Of a stretch of DNA of 55,357 nt, positions 1 through 9,439 are shown piece by piece; position 1 is the first letter of the stretch; every line of letters begins with the position of its first letter. The stretch comes from Candidatus Coatesiibacteriota bacterium (GTDB lineage: Bacteria > RBG-13-66-14 > B26-G2 > WVWN01 > G020348885). The position numbers and the translations under genes were made by a program. Where the stretch lies: NCBI GenBank assembly GCA_020348885.1, contig CP070755.1:527658-583014 (forward strand), read 5' to 3'. The notes under the pieces were generated by a model, which was not told the DNA's origin, searched no databases, and was given only the letters and a program-made list of their open reading frames with translations.

Positions 1-58
1 AGGTAAACGTGTACGTAGGTTGGGTGTAACGAAAAAAGAAGGATTAGGAGTTTTTTGC

Positions 59-87
59 TTGACACGTATATTATCTTACGCTACTGT
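59..87 (+). promoter_or_regulatory. Promoter of the secreted glycosidase-like gene
   Basis: A TTGACA box (59-64), a 17-base spacer and TACTGT (82-87) form a sigma-70-like promoter. Predicted start of transcription is near 94, about 50 bases before the ATG at 144, with a GGGAGAG ribosome-binding site in between. Confidence 0.6.
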
Positions 88-143
88 TGGATGGTCGTTG
101 AATACTATCATTTCCTTTAACTAACTACCGGGAGAGTCGGATT

Positions 144-3100
144 ATGGCTACGCACGATAACAGTTTCTATTTTACGGTTTTAATAGTGGCATTCGTTGCC
201 GTTACATTAACTTCGGCAGAGGAAGACTATTTAGACGCGACCAGAGTGTTACTACATTACAACAGAGAATACCCTGACGTTTTAGAGTACGGTCTTTACC
301 AAGTACAACGTGCCGACGGGGAGGTCGAGGAGGATTATATACAAGGGCGTCATTGCGTACATTTAAAACCCGATTCCCTTTACATGTACTTCGACGTTGA
401 CGAGACCTATATACCGTACACGATAGACGACGTCGATTATAACTGTAATGACGTCTTCGTTACCGTTATAGTAAATAATCAGAACGATGTAGGGGAAGAT
501 TTATACGTCAAACTTGAATACGATGCTCCCGGCCCTGGAGGAGATTTCTTACCTACCGAAAGAATGTTCGAAGTATCGACACGTGATGTCTATGATCCAG
601 ATTTCCCTCTAGAGAGCCGTTGGCGTAAACTTACCTTCTGCTTACCCTTGGTCGAGTTCCAGAACGGGCAATACGGCGTGGCGGATTTTCGGTTGGTACC
701 GACGCCGGCCGCGCCCGGCGCCGACATCGAGGAACTGTACGTTATGTCGGTGTCCGTTTCGAGGTGTATGGGAGGGTATACCTCGCCGATTTACGACGAT
801 TTCGCTGCGGAAATAGAATCCTTCGAAGACGAAGAAATGTTGATATGTTCTGTGCTCATCTACTGGTACAACGTAAACACCGGGTGGCATATTACGGAGG
901 ATGGTTGTGCTATGTCTACGCATCCGTCCCTTCGCGGCGCCCCGTACATCATACAAGTAGAAGGTTGTACCGAATACCTGTTCCCCAGCGACTTCAGTTA
1001 CAAAGAGGTCGGGTACTGGAAGAGGGAACTCCAGTACATGGAAGACGCCGGTATAGATATCGCTATGATAGACTACTGGGGGTTTACCAAAGACCAGTTT
1101 ATTGACCAGTCCCCGGAAGACCCCGACGGCTTCCAGATAGGTCTAAGGAACATCGTCATAGCGCGGGAGGAACTGGTCTCGGAAAACAAAAACCCGCCCA
1201 AGTTATGTTTGCTTTATGACACTCCCGCTGTCCGTATCGAAAGGGCCTTGAAAATACGTGAAGCACCCTTAAATGTATCGGGCGAATTCTCCGCTGGTCC
1301 GTATACGCAAACCGAGGTTGACAGCCAGATATTCGCGAAATACGTACGCGATTATTTCTCGATAGTCCCGCCTTCCCATTGGGCCGCCGTCGACGGGGAA
1401 CCTATAGTATTCATATTTAAACCTGGACCTGACACATTACCCAACGTCGTGGGTTGCGAACCATCTTTCTTCCCGTTCCTGGAAGATAAGTTCGCGTATA
1501 ATTTCGACGATATTGAACCGTACCTTATAATGTCCTCAGGATGGTATGAAAGTTTTTTCGAAGAACAACAGGAAATATACTGGGACGAAACCTTCGTCTG
1601 GTGCTACGGATTACCCAGGCCGACAGTATTTTGCTACGGCCCGGGAGAGCCGGGTCAACCGAAAGCGAAAGAACCCGGGAAAGTGGCAGAGTTTACCCCC
1701 GGCTTCGACGCGAGGGGGTTCGGCTATCCCGGAGATCCTTATTTCCCGAGAGAACACGGTAATGCGTTCGCCCGCAACTGGTACAGGGCGATCAAGCAGA
1801 GCCGGGGCAGCCGGTTTTTCGTGGCCGAAACCTGGAATCTCCACTTCAAGGAAGGTACGTCGGTCAGCCCCAGCCAGGAATTCGAAAGCGACCCCGCTTC
1901 CGGATATAGCGGCGACGACGACCTTCTATACATGTATATTAACGAGAAGTACGTCAACCGTCTAAAAAAAGGCGTGAAGTACGTGGTATGCGCCCCTCAC
2001 TTCAACAGCGGAGACCTACTTAATTACGATATCGATACTTGGATCGAAGCTCCTTATGACTTAAGGGTGTACGACCCGGTTACGAAAAATATCGTATGGG
2101 AAGTGGAAGACCTTTTCTATCCACCCAGTAAATCGACACCCGTTACGAATGACACCGTTTATCACGACCGAACCGATGCGATTTTACCGGCCGATAGCAA
2201 CCTTCCGTCGACCGACGTAAGGCGTGACATAAGGTGTATTGGAAGCGTAAAAAGTCGAGAAGAAATCGCTACCGAATTCGGGATGAACTTATGCTGCGGT
2301 GACTTTAACGGCGACGGCTTCGACGACATCGCGGTGGCTATGGGCCCGGCGCCGAATATAGCCACCCAGCATTGGTTGAAAGTCTTGGATTTAGGAAACC
2401 CTACGCCTAAATGCGAAATCTGGACGCCGTTCGGTAACCTGACCCACGGTTTGAATATCGCCGCCGGCGATATCGACGGCGACGGCGTAGACGAAATCGT
2501 CGTAACGCCCGGGCCCACCGACCAGGACGACTCGGGTTTGATAACCGCTTACGATTTCCCTGTTTTCCACGACCCCTATAATAATTGGGACCCCGTACAG
2601 ATTATCGACCCGCCTTACGATATCGAAGACGATTGGCCCGGGTCCGAAACGGTAAACGGCGGTTTGAACGTCGCGTGCGGAGACGCCGATTGTAAGACGA
2701 TTGATGAATATGAAGACCCCTTTCCAGACTACGATATTGAAATGAATAACGACGAAATAGTAGTCGCCCCGGGGTTCGGGTCGACGTTAAATAGATACGT
2801 TCGATTTTACTATTACGATCCATTTACCGACGAGCTCAAGGAACACGATCTCGGAAATATACCTATATTCTCGGATACGGGGGGGATGCGGGTAGACTGC
2901 GCTGATATCTTAAAAGACGACCAGTTTAACGTGGGAAAAGAAGAGGTGATCTGCGGCGAATACCCCGAGTACCGTTCTTATCCTGACAACAACGACCCGA
3001 TAATAAGGGCGTGGACCTGGGGTATACCGGGCGGATACGAATGCAGGTGGGAAAAAGAGGTAGATTATGGCGGTTCGGATTGTCCGTACGGCGTAAACGT

Positions 3101-3653
3101 CAGCGCAATAGATTACAGAGGTAACGGTTATTACGAGGTCCTTTACGGGAATACGTGGAGCGCTCTGGGCCCTTTATTGTATCCGGTGGGTTGTTCGGAA
3201 ATGAGTATGTGCGACCCATTAGATAATATCTCGCCGCCCTGGGAATGGACCATTGACCCCGTCTACTACCCCAGATTACCAGTAAACGTCGCCGCCGGGG
3301 TGTTTAATGGGAGTATTATACTGGATTTACGTGGAGACGTTATTGAAGAGGTAAAAAGGAGATTAGATAAACCGTTAGATACGCCGCATATCTCTAAACC
3401 CGCCCCTAATCCCGTTACCGGCGGCGAGATACGTTTCGATTACAGTAATCCGGGGCACGAAGCCGTAGAATTGACGATTTACGATATAAAAGGCCGGAAG
3501 GTCTATTCAAACACCCTGGACAAGCCCGGCGAAACCGGTTCCTTCGTCGTAAACTTCGCTGAAAACGGGATATCTTTAACTCCCGGGGTGTATATTTTCT
3601 GTTGCGATATAGGTATTACCCGTAATACGGGGAGATTCGTCTATTTACGGTAG
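144..3653 (+). CDS. Secreted GH99/DUF5010-like glycosidase with FG-GAP repeats and T9SS-type C-terminus
   Basis: Large secreted protein of 1,169 residues. An N-terminal hydrophobic segment (about residues 8-25) looks like a signal peptide. Residues 30-210 look like a beta-rich, possibly carbohydrate-binding module. Residues 230-640 resemble the TIM-barrel DUF5010/GH99-like group: MIDYWGF, a PPKLCLLYDT strand and an AETWN motif followed by EGT. Residues 710-1050 hold FG-GAP-type calcium-loop repeats such as DFNGDGFDD and DIDGDGVDE. The last 80 residues (APNP, then LTIYDIKGRKV, then LTPGVYIF) match the T9SS type A sorting domain, so export to the cell surface is likely. Early codons are AT-richer than in neighbouring genes. 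The enzymatic role is an inference; no substrate can be named. Confidence 0.7.
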   Translation: MATHDNSFYFTVLIVAFVAVTLTSAEEDYLDATRVLLHYNREYPDVLEYGLYQVQRADGEVEEDYIQGRHCVHLKPDSLYMYFDVDETYIPYTIDDVDYNCNDVFVTVIVNNQNDVGEDLYVKLEYDAPGPGGDFLPTERMFEVSTRDVYDPDFPLESRWRKLTFCLPLVEFQNGQYGVADFRLVPTPAAPGADIEELYVMSVSVSRCMGGYTSPIYDDFAAEIESFEDEEMLICSVLIYWYNVNTGWHITEDGCAMSTHPSLRGAPYIIQVEGCTEYLFPSDFSYKEVGYWKRELQYMEDAGIDIAMIDYWGFTKDQFIDQSPEDPDGFQIGLRNIVIAREELVSENKNPPKLCLLYDTPAVRIERALKIREAPLNVSGEFSAGPYTQTEVDSQIFAKYVRDYFSIVPPSHWAAVDGEPIVFIFKPGPDTLPNVVGCEPSFFPFLEDKFAYNFDDIEPYLIMSSGWYESFFEEQQEIYWDETFVWCYGLPRPTVFCYGPGEPGQPKAKEPGKVAEFTPGFDARGFGYPGDPYFPREHGNAFARNWYRAIKQSRGSRFFVAETWNLHFKEGTSVSPSQEFESDPASGYSGDDDLLYMYINEKYVNRLKKGVKYVVCAPHFNSGDLLNYDIDTWIEAPYDLRVYDPVTKNIVWEVEDLFYPPSKSTPVTNDTVYHDRTDAILPADSNLPSTDVRRDIRCIGSVKSREEIATEFGMNLCCGDFNGDGFDDIAVAMGPAPNIATQHWLKVLDLGNPTPKCEIWTPFGNLTHGLNIAAGDIDGDGVDEIVVTPGPTDQDDSGLITAYDFPVFHDPYNNWDPVQIIDPPYDIEDDWPGSETVNGGLNVACGDADCKTIDEYEDPFPDYDIEMNNDEIVVAPGFGSTLNRYVRFYYYDPFTDELKEHDLGNIPIFSDTGGMRVDCADILKDDQFNVGKEEVICGEYPEYRSYPDNNDPIIRAWTWGIPGGYECRWEKEVDYGGSDCPYGVNVSAIDYRGNGYYEVLYGNTWSALGPLLYPVGCSEMSMCDPLDNISPPWEWTIDPVYYPRLPVNVAAGVFNGSIILDLRGDVIEEVKRRLDKPLDTPHISKPAPNPVTGGEIRFDYSNPGHEAVELTIYDIKGRKVYSNTLDKPGETGSFVVNFAENGISLTPGVYIFCCDIGITRNTGRFVYLR

Positions 3654-3763
3654 ACCTATTTAACACTTTATACGCGTAATTTAGAAAATCTACTCATCGG
3701 CTTCCGCTCCGCCGATATACGCCTCCGTGTTAGTTTTATAATCTAGATAATAACCACCGCGGA

Positions 3764-4861
3764 CTAAAACCACGCCATCACCTGTACCCGGTATATAGGG
3801 TGTTGGATGTAAAACTCGGAGATTTCCGGCCCGCGGAAGTAATCGCTTTCGACTTTCAGTTCAACGTTCTCGTAAACGCTCCAGGTAAGCGACGGGTTCA
3901 GGTAATAACTGTCGTCGTGGACGTTCACCATCGCGGCGAAACTCAAGAGCCAGAGCGGATGGGGGTAGTATGTAATGTATCCGCCGGCCATGTCCCGCCC
4001 CAGCGTTAATCGCTTCCCTTCTAAATAATCGATTATGTCGTACGATTTGGGGTCCGTCGCGCCGCGCTGGTCGCGATAGTATTCTAGCGTGAAGTTCGGC
4101 CCGTCACGCCACCCGTAGTTCAGGCCGACGGTGCCGCGGGGGTATTGCCTGCCGGACGGACTGTTAAAGTCGAAAGCCAGTTCTCCATATAGCCCGACGT
4201 CGTGAATCGAACCGGCGAAGTCGAAACCGACGGTTTTTACCTTGTCGTACCCCGGTTCGAGATACGAGCCGCCGAAGTCGAAATTCCAGAAGGTTACGAA
4301 CAAACGACCGGCCTTGGGCGACGCGGGCCAGGTGTCTTCAGGTTGGAATATTAGCCGCACTCCCGAGAACCCGGTGAAGTATATCGTCGAGCGGGCGCTC
4401 AGAACGCCGTCGCGCTCGCTCTTCGGCTCGGTGTAGTCGGGGGGGTTGAAGACGTCGAGGGGGCTGTAGAAATGCGCGGTACTCAATTTTAACCGTTGTT
4501 TACCGAGCGTTATCTGGAGCCGGTCCCAGAAGAAGTCCACCTGCGCGCGGGACAGGTTAACCTCGTACTCGCTGTCGAGAGGGGTTCCCAGATATGGGTC
4601 GAGGGTTCGGTCGCCGGCTAGGTATATGAATTGGGGCGTCGCGGTTACCGAGACGTTATCAGTGACGTATGCGTCCAGGTCGAGGCGGAGGCGCAGGTAG
4701 TTCCCGAGGCGGTTTCCCACGACGGCGCCGTAGCGCCTGTCGGTAATCGTGAAGTCGTCCCGAAGGTATCCGCCCCACTCGAGTTCGGCGGCGGCCACGA
4801 ACACGGGTTGAATCGCTAAGAAAATGAGTAAGAATCGTTGAAATAAGCGAACGCTGTTCAT
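3764..4861 (-). CDS. Outer-membrane beta-barrel protein of the Lol-like operon
   Basis: 365 residues with a signal peptide (cleavage likely after VFVAAA, about residue 25). The mature part alternates hydrophobic and polar residues and ends in an aromatic strand, VQVMAWF, as outer-membrane barrels do with a terminal Phe. The motif RLKLSTAHFYSPLDVFNPPD is typical of porin-like or alginate/DUF1302-type barrels. It is the last gene of the operon, 10 bases after the permease gene, which suggests that it provides the outer-membrane end of the transport route. Substrate unknown. Confidence 0.65.
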   Translation of the reverse strand: MNSVRLFQRFLLIFLAIQPVFVAAAELEWGGYLRDDFTITDRRYGAVVGNRLGNYLRLRLDLDAYVTDNVSVTATPQFIYLAGDRTLDPYLGTPLDSEYEVNLSRAQVDFFWDRLQITLGKQRLKLSTAHFYSPLDVFNPPDYTEPKSERDGVLSARSTIYFTGFSGVRLIFQPEDTWPASPKAGRLFVTFWNFDFGGSYLEPGYDKVKTVGFDFAGSIHDVGLYGELAFDFNSPSGRQYPRGTVGLNYGWRDGPNFTLEYYRDQRGATDPKSYDIIDYLEGKRLTLGRDMAGGYITYYPHPLWLLSFAAMVNVHDDSYYLNPSLTWSVYENVELKVESDYFRGPEISEFYIQHPIYRVQVMAWF

Positions 4862-4871
4862 CCCCGAAACC

Positions 4872-6119
4872 TTATCTGAATTTTAACGCGTCCACCGGTT
4901 TCATCCGCGCCGTCTTCCAGGCGGGATAGACGGCGGCCGAAGTTGACATCCCGAAAATGAGGGCGAAGGATATCAAGAACCCGCGCAAGTTTATCTTCGC
5001 GAACATCACCGTGTTTGCCATTCCCCAATCGGCCAGAGACTCGCCCATGTTGAACACGCTGAGGTCCAGTCCGTACCACGAGTTCACCCACGCGTTAACG
5101 AAGCCGATAGCGAACCCTATGGCAATCGCGACCAGCGTCATCATAACGTTCTCCAGCATCACGAGACGCGCAAGCTGGCGCGGCCGCATGCCCATCGCCA
5201 TCAGTATGCCGAACTCCCGGACCCGCTCAAAGACCGACATCAGGACCGTGTTCATCACACCTAAAGCGGCCACTACGCCGAAGACCATTATCGTCAAAAC
5301 GAAGCTGGCCCAGTCCCACGCGATTAGCTGTTCGAGTTCGGGCGCCGCTTCGGCCCAAGTGAGAACCTCGTACTCGTCCGGGTCCAATCCCCGCTCGATT
5401 TCACTATCGGTTCTGTTCACGTGGTTGGGGTCGTCCACCATCACGACGATTTCGTTGACCGCCGGCCCGTATGCGAGTAACTCCTGTGCGGCCGCCAGGT
5501 TCATCATCATAAGCGTGTTGTTCATCGTCGAGATGCCGGGGTCGCACAGGCCGACTACGGTGTATTTATCGGCCCCCATGGACCCGTCGGCGGCCTGTAC
5601 CATAATCGCAACCTCGTCGCCGATTCCGACGCCCAGATTCTCTGCAAGGGCGAACGCGAGTACGACTTCGTCGTCGCGGCCGGGCGTGAGGTAGTTGCCT
5701 TCCTTCAACGATTTATGCATGTTGCTTACGGTACGTTCCCGGGCCGGGTCGAAGGCCAGGATGAACGCGCCGGCCGAGTTGCCGTGGGCGGCGGCCAGGG
5801 CGTACGTCTTTATCCGCGGGCTGTACGCGCGAACGTACCGGGCGCTTTCGATTACGCTGTAAACGGGTTCCGGGTCGCGGATTCGCTTCATAACGCTCAT
5901 GTCGTCGGCAAAACCCAGGGCGTGAACCTGAACGTGGCCGGTCAGGATGCGGACGTAGTTCTCGAGCCAGTTATCGTGTCCGCCGTACGCGAAGTACATC
6001 ATCCAGAGTAGAAGCCAACTGCACAGGGCGACGGCGGCTATGGTCAGTACCGAACGCCGTTTGTTCCGCCAGAGGTTACGCCAAGCGATTTTAAAATAAG
6101 GTATTTTTACGCCCGGCAT
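4872..6119 (-). CDS. ABC transporter permease, FtsX/LolE-like (second copy)
   Basis: 415-residue MacB/LolCDE-type permease. The N-terminus has the usual IAWRNLWRNKRRS basic stretch, one transmembrane helix, then a large periplasmic domain (about residues 45-260), then three helices carrying the FtsX domain (ends with YPAWKTARMKPVDALK). Length fits the family. It starts one base after the ATPase gene ends, so it is translationally coupled. With the paralogous permease at 6855-8090 it should form a heterodimer. Likely role: extracting a lipid-anchored substrate from the inner membrane. Confidence 0.9.
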   Translation of the reverse strand: MPGVKIPYFKIAWRNLWRNKRRSVLTIAAVALCSWLLLWMMYFAYGGHDNWLENYVRILTGHVQVHALGFADDMSVMKRIRDPEPVYSVIESARYVRAYSPRIKTYALAAAHGNSAGAFILAFDPARERTVSNMHKSLKEGNYLTPGRDDEVVLAFALAENLGVGIGDEVAIMVQAADGSMGADKYTVVGLCDPGISTMNNTLMMMNLAAAQELLAYGPAVNEIVVMVDDPNHVNRTDSEIERGLDPDEYEVLTWAEAAPELEQLIAWDWASFVLTIMVFGVVAALGVMNTVLMSVFERVREFGILMAMGMRPRQLARLVMLENVMMTLVAIAIGFAIGFVNAWVNSWYGLDLSVFNMGESLADWGMANTVMFAKINLRGFLISFALIFGMSTSAAVYPAWKTARMKPVDALKFR

Positions 6120-6120
6120 A

Positions 6121-6819
6121 TCAGCTCTCCCGGCTCACTCGTTCGTCCGATACGACGGTGCCGTCGCGAAGGGTTACGCGGCGTTTCGCCCGGTCCATAA
6201 CCCGCGGGTCGTGGGTCGAGAAGAGGAAGGTCACGCCCCGCTCTTCGTTCAAGCGCGCCATCATATCGAGCAACCCCAGCGCGTTCTCGGTGTCGAGGTT
6301 GGCCGTCGGTTCGTCGGCGAGGACGAGGGCAGGCTCGCCGACAATCGCCCGGGCGACAGCGACGCGTTGTTGTTGTCCGCCGGACAGGTCCGTCGGGCGC
6401 CTGTTTATCATACCCTCGTCCAGGCCGACACGTTTTAATATCTCGACCGCTTTATCGCGCCTTTCGCCGGCTTCGACGCCGCGGAGCGTGAGGGCGAACT
6501 CTACGTTCTCCAACGCCGTCAAGACTGGAATCAGGTTGAACGATTGGAAGACGAACCCGAGACGGGTTCGGCGTAGGTCAGCCAGTTCCGACTTACGCAT
6601 CTTACTGAGGTCGCGGCCCTCCACGAACACATGCCCTTCCGTCGGTACGTCAAGTCCGCCGATTAAGTTGAGTAGGGTCGTCTTTCCGGAACCCGACGGA
6701 CCGGCGATCGTCATAAAATCGCCCCGTTCGATATCCAGGTTTACGCCCTTTAACGCTTCGACCTCGAGGCCGTCACTGTAAACCTTGTGCAAGTTTTCGG
6801 TTTTGACTACGGTTTCCAT
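6121..6819 (-). CDS. ABC transporter ATP-binding protein, LolD/MacB-like
   Basis: ATPase that powers the two neighbouring FtsX-type permeases. Visible motifs: Walker A GPSGSGKTT, Q-loop FVFQSFNL, signature LSGGQQQR, Walker B ALVLADEPT followed by ANLDT, and the H-loop STHD. The ATG at 6819 gives a start METVVKTENL like other LolD proteins and has GGTGA seven bases upstream; an upstream in-frame ATG at 6840 would add seven residues and cannot be excluded. Fourteen bases separate the 6840 position from the preceding permease gene. Confidence 0.93.
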   Translation of the reverse strand: METVVKTENLHKVYSDGLEVEALKGVNLDIERGDFMTIAGPSGSGKTTLLNLIGGLDVPTEGHVFVEGRDLSKMRKSELADLRRTRLGFVFQSFNLIPVLTALENVEFALTLRGVEAGERRDKAVEILKRVGLDEGMINRRPTDLSGGQQQRVAVARAIVGEPALVLADEPTANLDTENALGLLDMMARLNEERGVTFLFSTHDPRVMDRAKRRVTLRDGTVVSDERVSRES

Positions 6820-6854
6820 ATCTACATCACCAAACGTCATCGGGAACGTAATCG

Positions 6855-8090
6855 TTAAACGTGCCGCATAGCTTCGACGGGACGGAAACGGGCCGCTTTT
6901 ATGCCGGGGTAGATAGACGAAACGACGCCTATGAAGAAAACTGCGATTCCCGTTACCACAAACGCGTAGGGTTTAAGCGCGAAGAATATTACGGGGTCCA
7001 ACAGCCCGGTCATCTGGACGCCCGACGCCCAGAACCCGAGGTCGACGCCGTAGATGGAATTAATCCAGGTCAGGATACCGCCGGCGATGAGACCGACCAC
7101 TACGCCGATGAACGACAGGACCGACGCTTCATAAAAGATGAGCCTGAAGACCTGGAACGGCCTCAATCCCACGGCCGCCATCACGCCGAACTCGTGGACC
7201 CGTTCGAGTACGGACATTAATATCGTGTTCGTTACGCCGAAGCTGGCCAGGACGATAAGCAATATCAGCATAAACCCCATAAAGACTAGCATCATCTGGT
7301 AGAATTGGTAAGCCTGAGGCGACACCTCGTACCAGGTCAGCGCTTCCAGGTCGTCGGGCGGCAGCCGGTCGTTAATCGCGTCCCTTATCTTACTCGCGTC
7401 GCCAGCCGATTCGGCGATGATGGCGATTTTATTGTAACCGGAACCGTAACCGATAAGCTCCTGCGCGGCTGCTATTGGGAGAATGACGAAACCGTTGTCG
7501 AACATCGGGTTGCCAGTTCGGATTATTCCGACGAGTTCGTACGCTTCGGCCCTTACCTCGCCATCGAGACTCTGGACCATTACGCCTACGGGGTCGCCCA
7601 GTTCGACGCCCAGAACATCGGCCATCTTATGGCCGATGATTACGCCCTCCTCATCGCCGTATCCGAAGAAACTTCCTTCAACGATACGGTTCGGAAAAAC
7701 GGACGCCCGTCGTTCGCGGGCCGGGTCAACCCCGAATACGACGGCGCCCATCGAGTTCTCGGGCGTGGTTGCGAGGCCCCGGGCTTCCACGCGAGGCGCC
7801 CAGGTCTCGACGCCGTCGGTTCCTTCTATCAATGAAACAACCGGCGCCGGGTCGTCGATGTATTCGCTTATTTGCGGGTCTTTCTCGAACCCTTTCGGCT
7901 CCACGACCACGTGCCCCATGCCGCTTTTGACGGTATCTTCGGCCATCTTCTCGGTGAAGCCATCGCCCCAACCCATAAACCATACCGTCGAACCGGCGGC
8001 GACCGCCAGCGCCGCGATTGTAATCGCGCTCCGGCGCTTGTTACGCCAGACGTTACGCCAGGCCGTCCGCATGAGTGGCAAGCGTTTCAC
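6855..8090 (-). CDS. ABC transporter permease, FtsX/LolC-like (first copy)
   Basis: 411-residue permease with the same plan as its downstream paralogue: TAWRNVWRNKRRS at the N-terminus, helix 1, periplasmic MacB-like core domain, then three helices with the FtsX domain and the C-terminal YPGIKAARFRPVEAMRHV. Its ATG overlaps the end of the LolA-like gene by four bases, so the two are coupled. The periplasmic domain of the pair would hand substrate to a carrier, here the LolA-like protein encoded just upstream. Confidence 0.9.
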   Translation of the reverse strand: MKRLPLMRTAWRNVWRNKRRSAITIAALAVAAGSTVWFMGWGDGFTEKMAEDTVKSGMGHVVVEPKGFEKDPQISEYIDDPAPVVSLIEGTDGVETWAPRVEARGLATTPENSMGAVVFGVDPARERRASVFPNRIVEGSFFGYGDEEGVIIGHKMADVLGVELGDPVGVMVQSLDGEVRAEAYELVGIIRTGNPMFDNGFVILPIAAAQELIGYGSGYNKIAIIAESAGDASKIRDAINDRLPPDDLEALTWYEVSPQAYQFYQMMLVFMGFMLILLIVLASFGVTNTILMSVLERVHEFGVMAAVGLRPFQVFRLIFYEASVLSFIGVVVGLIAGGILTWINSIYGVDLGFWASGVQMTGLLDPVIFFALKPYAFVVTGIAVFFIGVVSSIYPGIKAARFRPVEAMRHV

Positions 8091-8839
8091 CGACCGGCCC
8101 TTCGGAGGTTTGACTTCGTGAAAATAGCGTCGTCGAGGGAAACGTCGAACTCGGCCGACGTGACCCAGACCGTCGTAACGCGGCCCTCTTTACGCTTGTT
8201 GGTCATAGCCCACTCGGTCGGGATCTCGCGTCCGCCCATCGTCTCCACGTCAGAGTAGTCGAGTTGCCTGATAAGCCCCTTTTTGTCGTAGTACTTCACG
8301 TAAATCGGTAGGTAGGTGTCCTTTTCGACCTTATAGAGAAGATACGTATAGGTTATTCCGGTCCCCTTATTGGGCGTCAGCTTCAGTACCCACGCGTTAT
8401 CCTTTTCAATTACTACCTTCGCGGCGTAATCGTCGGCGAAGGAATCTTCGCGAACCATATCGTCGTAGGTGAACTCGGAACCCAGCATACCCTGATACAT
8501 CATAGTCGGCATTATCTTCATTTCCTCGTCCACCTTCTTCACGTACTGCCAGATGTTGTTGCCGACTTTCAGGTACGTGTTCCCCTTCTCCTTGGCCGGC
8601 GACGTAACGAGAATGAACGATTTCTCCAGGCCGGACGACCACGATTCCATCGTCATTGTCCGTTCGTAATCCGGGTTGAGTATGTGCATCTTCCAGGTCA
8701 TGTGGGCGGTTTCGCCCCGGACCAGGTCTTGCGACTTCTTGACTATTTCGTATCCGTTATCACCGACGTCGATTGCGGGCGCGCCGATCGCTGCCGACAA
8801 CGCGAACGCCACCGAAGCAATTACCCATTTACTACGCAT
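8087..8839 (-). CDS. LolA-like outer membrane lipoprotein-sorting protein
   Basis: 250 residues with a signal peptide ending near AIGAPA (residue 22). The mature protein fits the LolA-like family (outer membrane lipoprotein-sorting protein, PF17131 type): GETAHMTWKM, then the RTMTMESWSSG strand, YLKVGNNIWQY and the YDDM motif in the lid region, then DYSDVETMGGREIP near the end. Members bind lipid or acyl chains in a half-barrel in the periplasm. It lies between a regulator gene and the permease/ATPase genes, overlapping both neighbours (8 and 4 bases), so it is probably their periplasmic carrier. Confidence 0.85.
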   Translation of the reverse strand: MRSKWVIASVAFALSAAIGAPAIDVGDNGYEIVKKSQDLVRGETAHMTWKMHILNPDYERTMTMESWSSGLEKSFILVTSPAKEKGNTYLKVGNNIWQYVKKVDEEMKIMPTMMYQGMLGSEFTYDDMVREDSFADDYAAKVVIEKDNAWVLKLTPNKGTGITYTYLLYKVEKDTYLPIYVKYYDKKGLIRQLDYSDVETMGGREIPTEWAMTNKRKEGRVTTVWVTSAEFDVSLDDAIFTKSNLRRAGR

Positions 8840-9401
8840 TTTTTTCGCCCTTCTCTTGAACGGCCAAGTCTTTCAACTCGGATAGGTACTTTTCCAATAA
8901 AGCCAACAGCGGTCTTTTCAAAGCCAGTTCTTCCCTCAATCGTTCCTTCACCAGTTCGGCGTCGAGGACGTTTTCCGGGTTTACGTCGCCTTCCAACGTC
9001 TCAAGGCATTTTCCGGCCGTATCGAAAAAGGGTATGGTCTCCATCTCCATTCCCTTTTTGAAGAAGTCGTAATAGAGGTTGGCTATCCTGAAATCCGCTT
9101 CGTAGTAACCCCGTCGGTCGCCTTTAACCCACACCTTTCTTGTGATACCGAGATTCTCGAGAAGTCTGATGTTCACGCTTATACCGGACTTCGCCGAACT
9201 CAGCCGCTCCGATATCTCGTCCAGGCTCATAGGATTCGGCGTAATCGCCAGTAATCCGAATATCCGCCCGGCGAGGGCCGGCATCCCGAAGCTTACCGTT
9301 ATTCGCTCCATCGCGGCGATGAACTCGTCGCGGGCTTGCTCGTACGAGTCGGGCGTTTCAATCCCGGGTTTGTTGCCTGAATATTCTGAACGTTCTGCCA
9401 T
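8832..9401 (-). CDS. GbsR/MarR-type transcriptional regulator
   Basis: 189-residue winged-helix protein of the GbsR group. Residues 25-95 carry the DNA-binding part (GMPALAGRIFGLL, SLDEISERLSSAKSGISVNIRLLENLGI), followed by a helical C-terminal half for dimerisation. It is the first gene of the envelope-transport operon and overlaps the next gene by eight bases. Its own promoter carries an inverted repeat over the start site (see separate entry), so autoregulation of the whole operon is likely. The GbsR family is often linked to osmotic or envelope signals; the ligand here is unknown. Confidence 0.85.
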   Translation of the reverse strand: MAERSEYSGNKPGIETPDSYEQARDEFIAAMERITVSFGMPALAGRIFGLLAITPNPMSLDEISERLSSAKSGISVNIRLLENLGITRKVWVKGDRRGYYEADFRIANLYYDFFKKGMEMETIPFFDTAGKCLETLEGDVNPENVLDAELVKERLREELALKRPLLALLEKYLSELKDLAVQEKGEKNA

Positions 9402-9439
9402 ATCAGAATGTTTATAACATATGCGGCGACGGAGGTCAA
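9383..9439 (-). promoter_or_regulatory. gbsR-type operon promoter with overlapping inverted repeat
   Basis: Reading the minus strand, TTGACC (9439-9434), 17 bases, then TATAAA (9416-9411). The start of transcription falls near 9404 and the ATG is at 9401, so the message is nearly leaderless. A perfect 7-base inverted repeat, ATTCTGA at 9383-9389 and TCAGAAT at 9403-9409, covers the start site and the start codon and encloses a further palindrome GAACGTTC (9388-9395). This is a good candidate operator for the encoded regulator. Confidence 0.6.
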
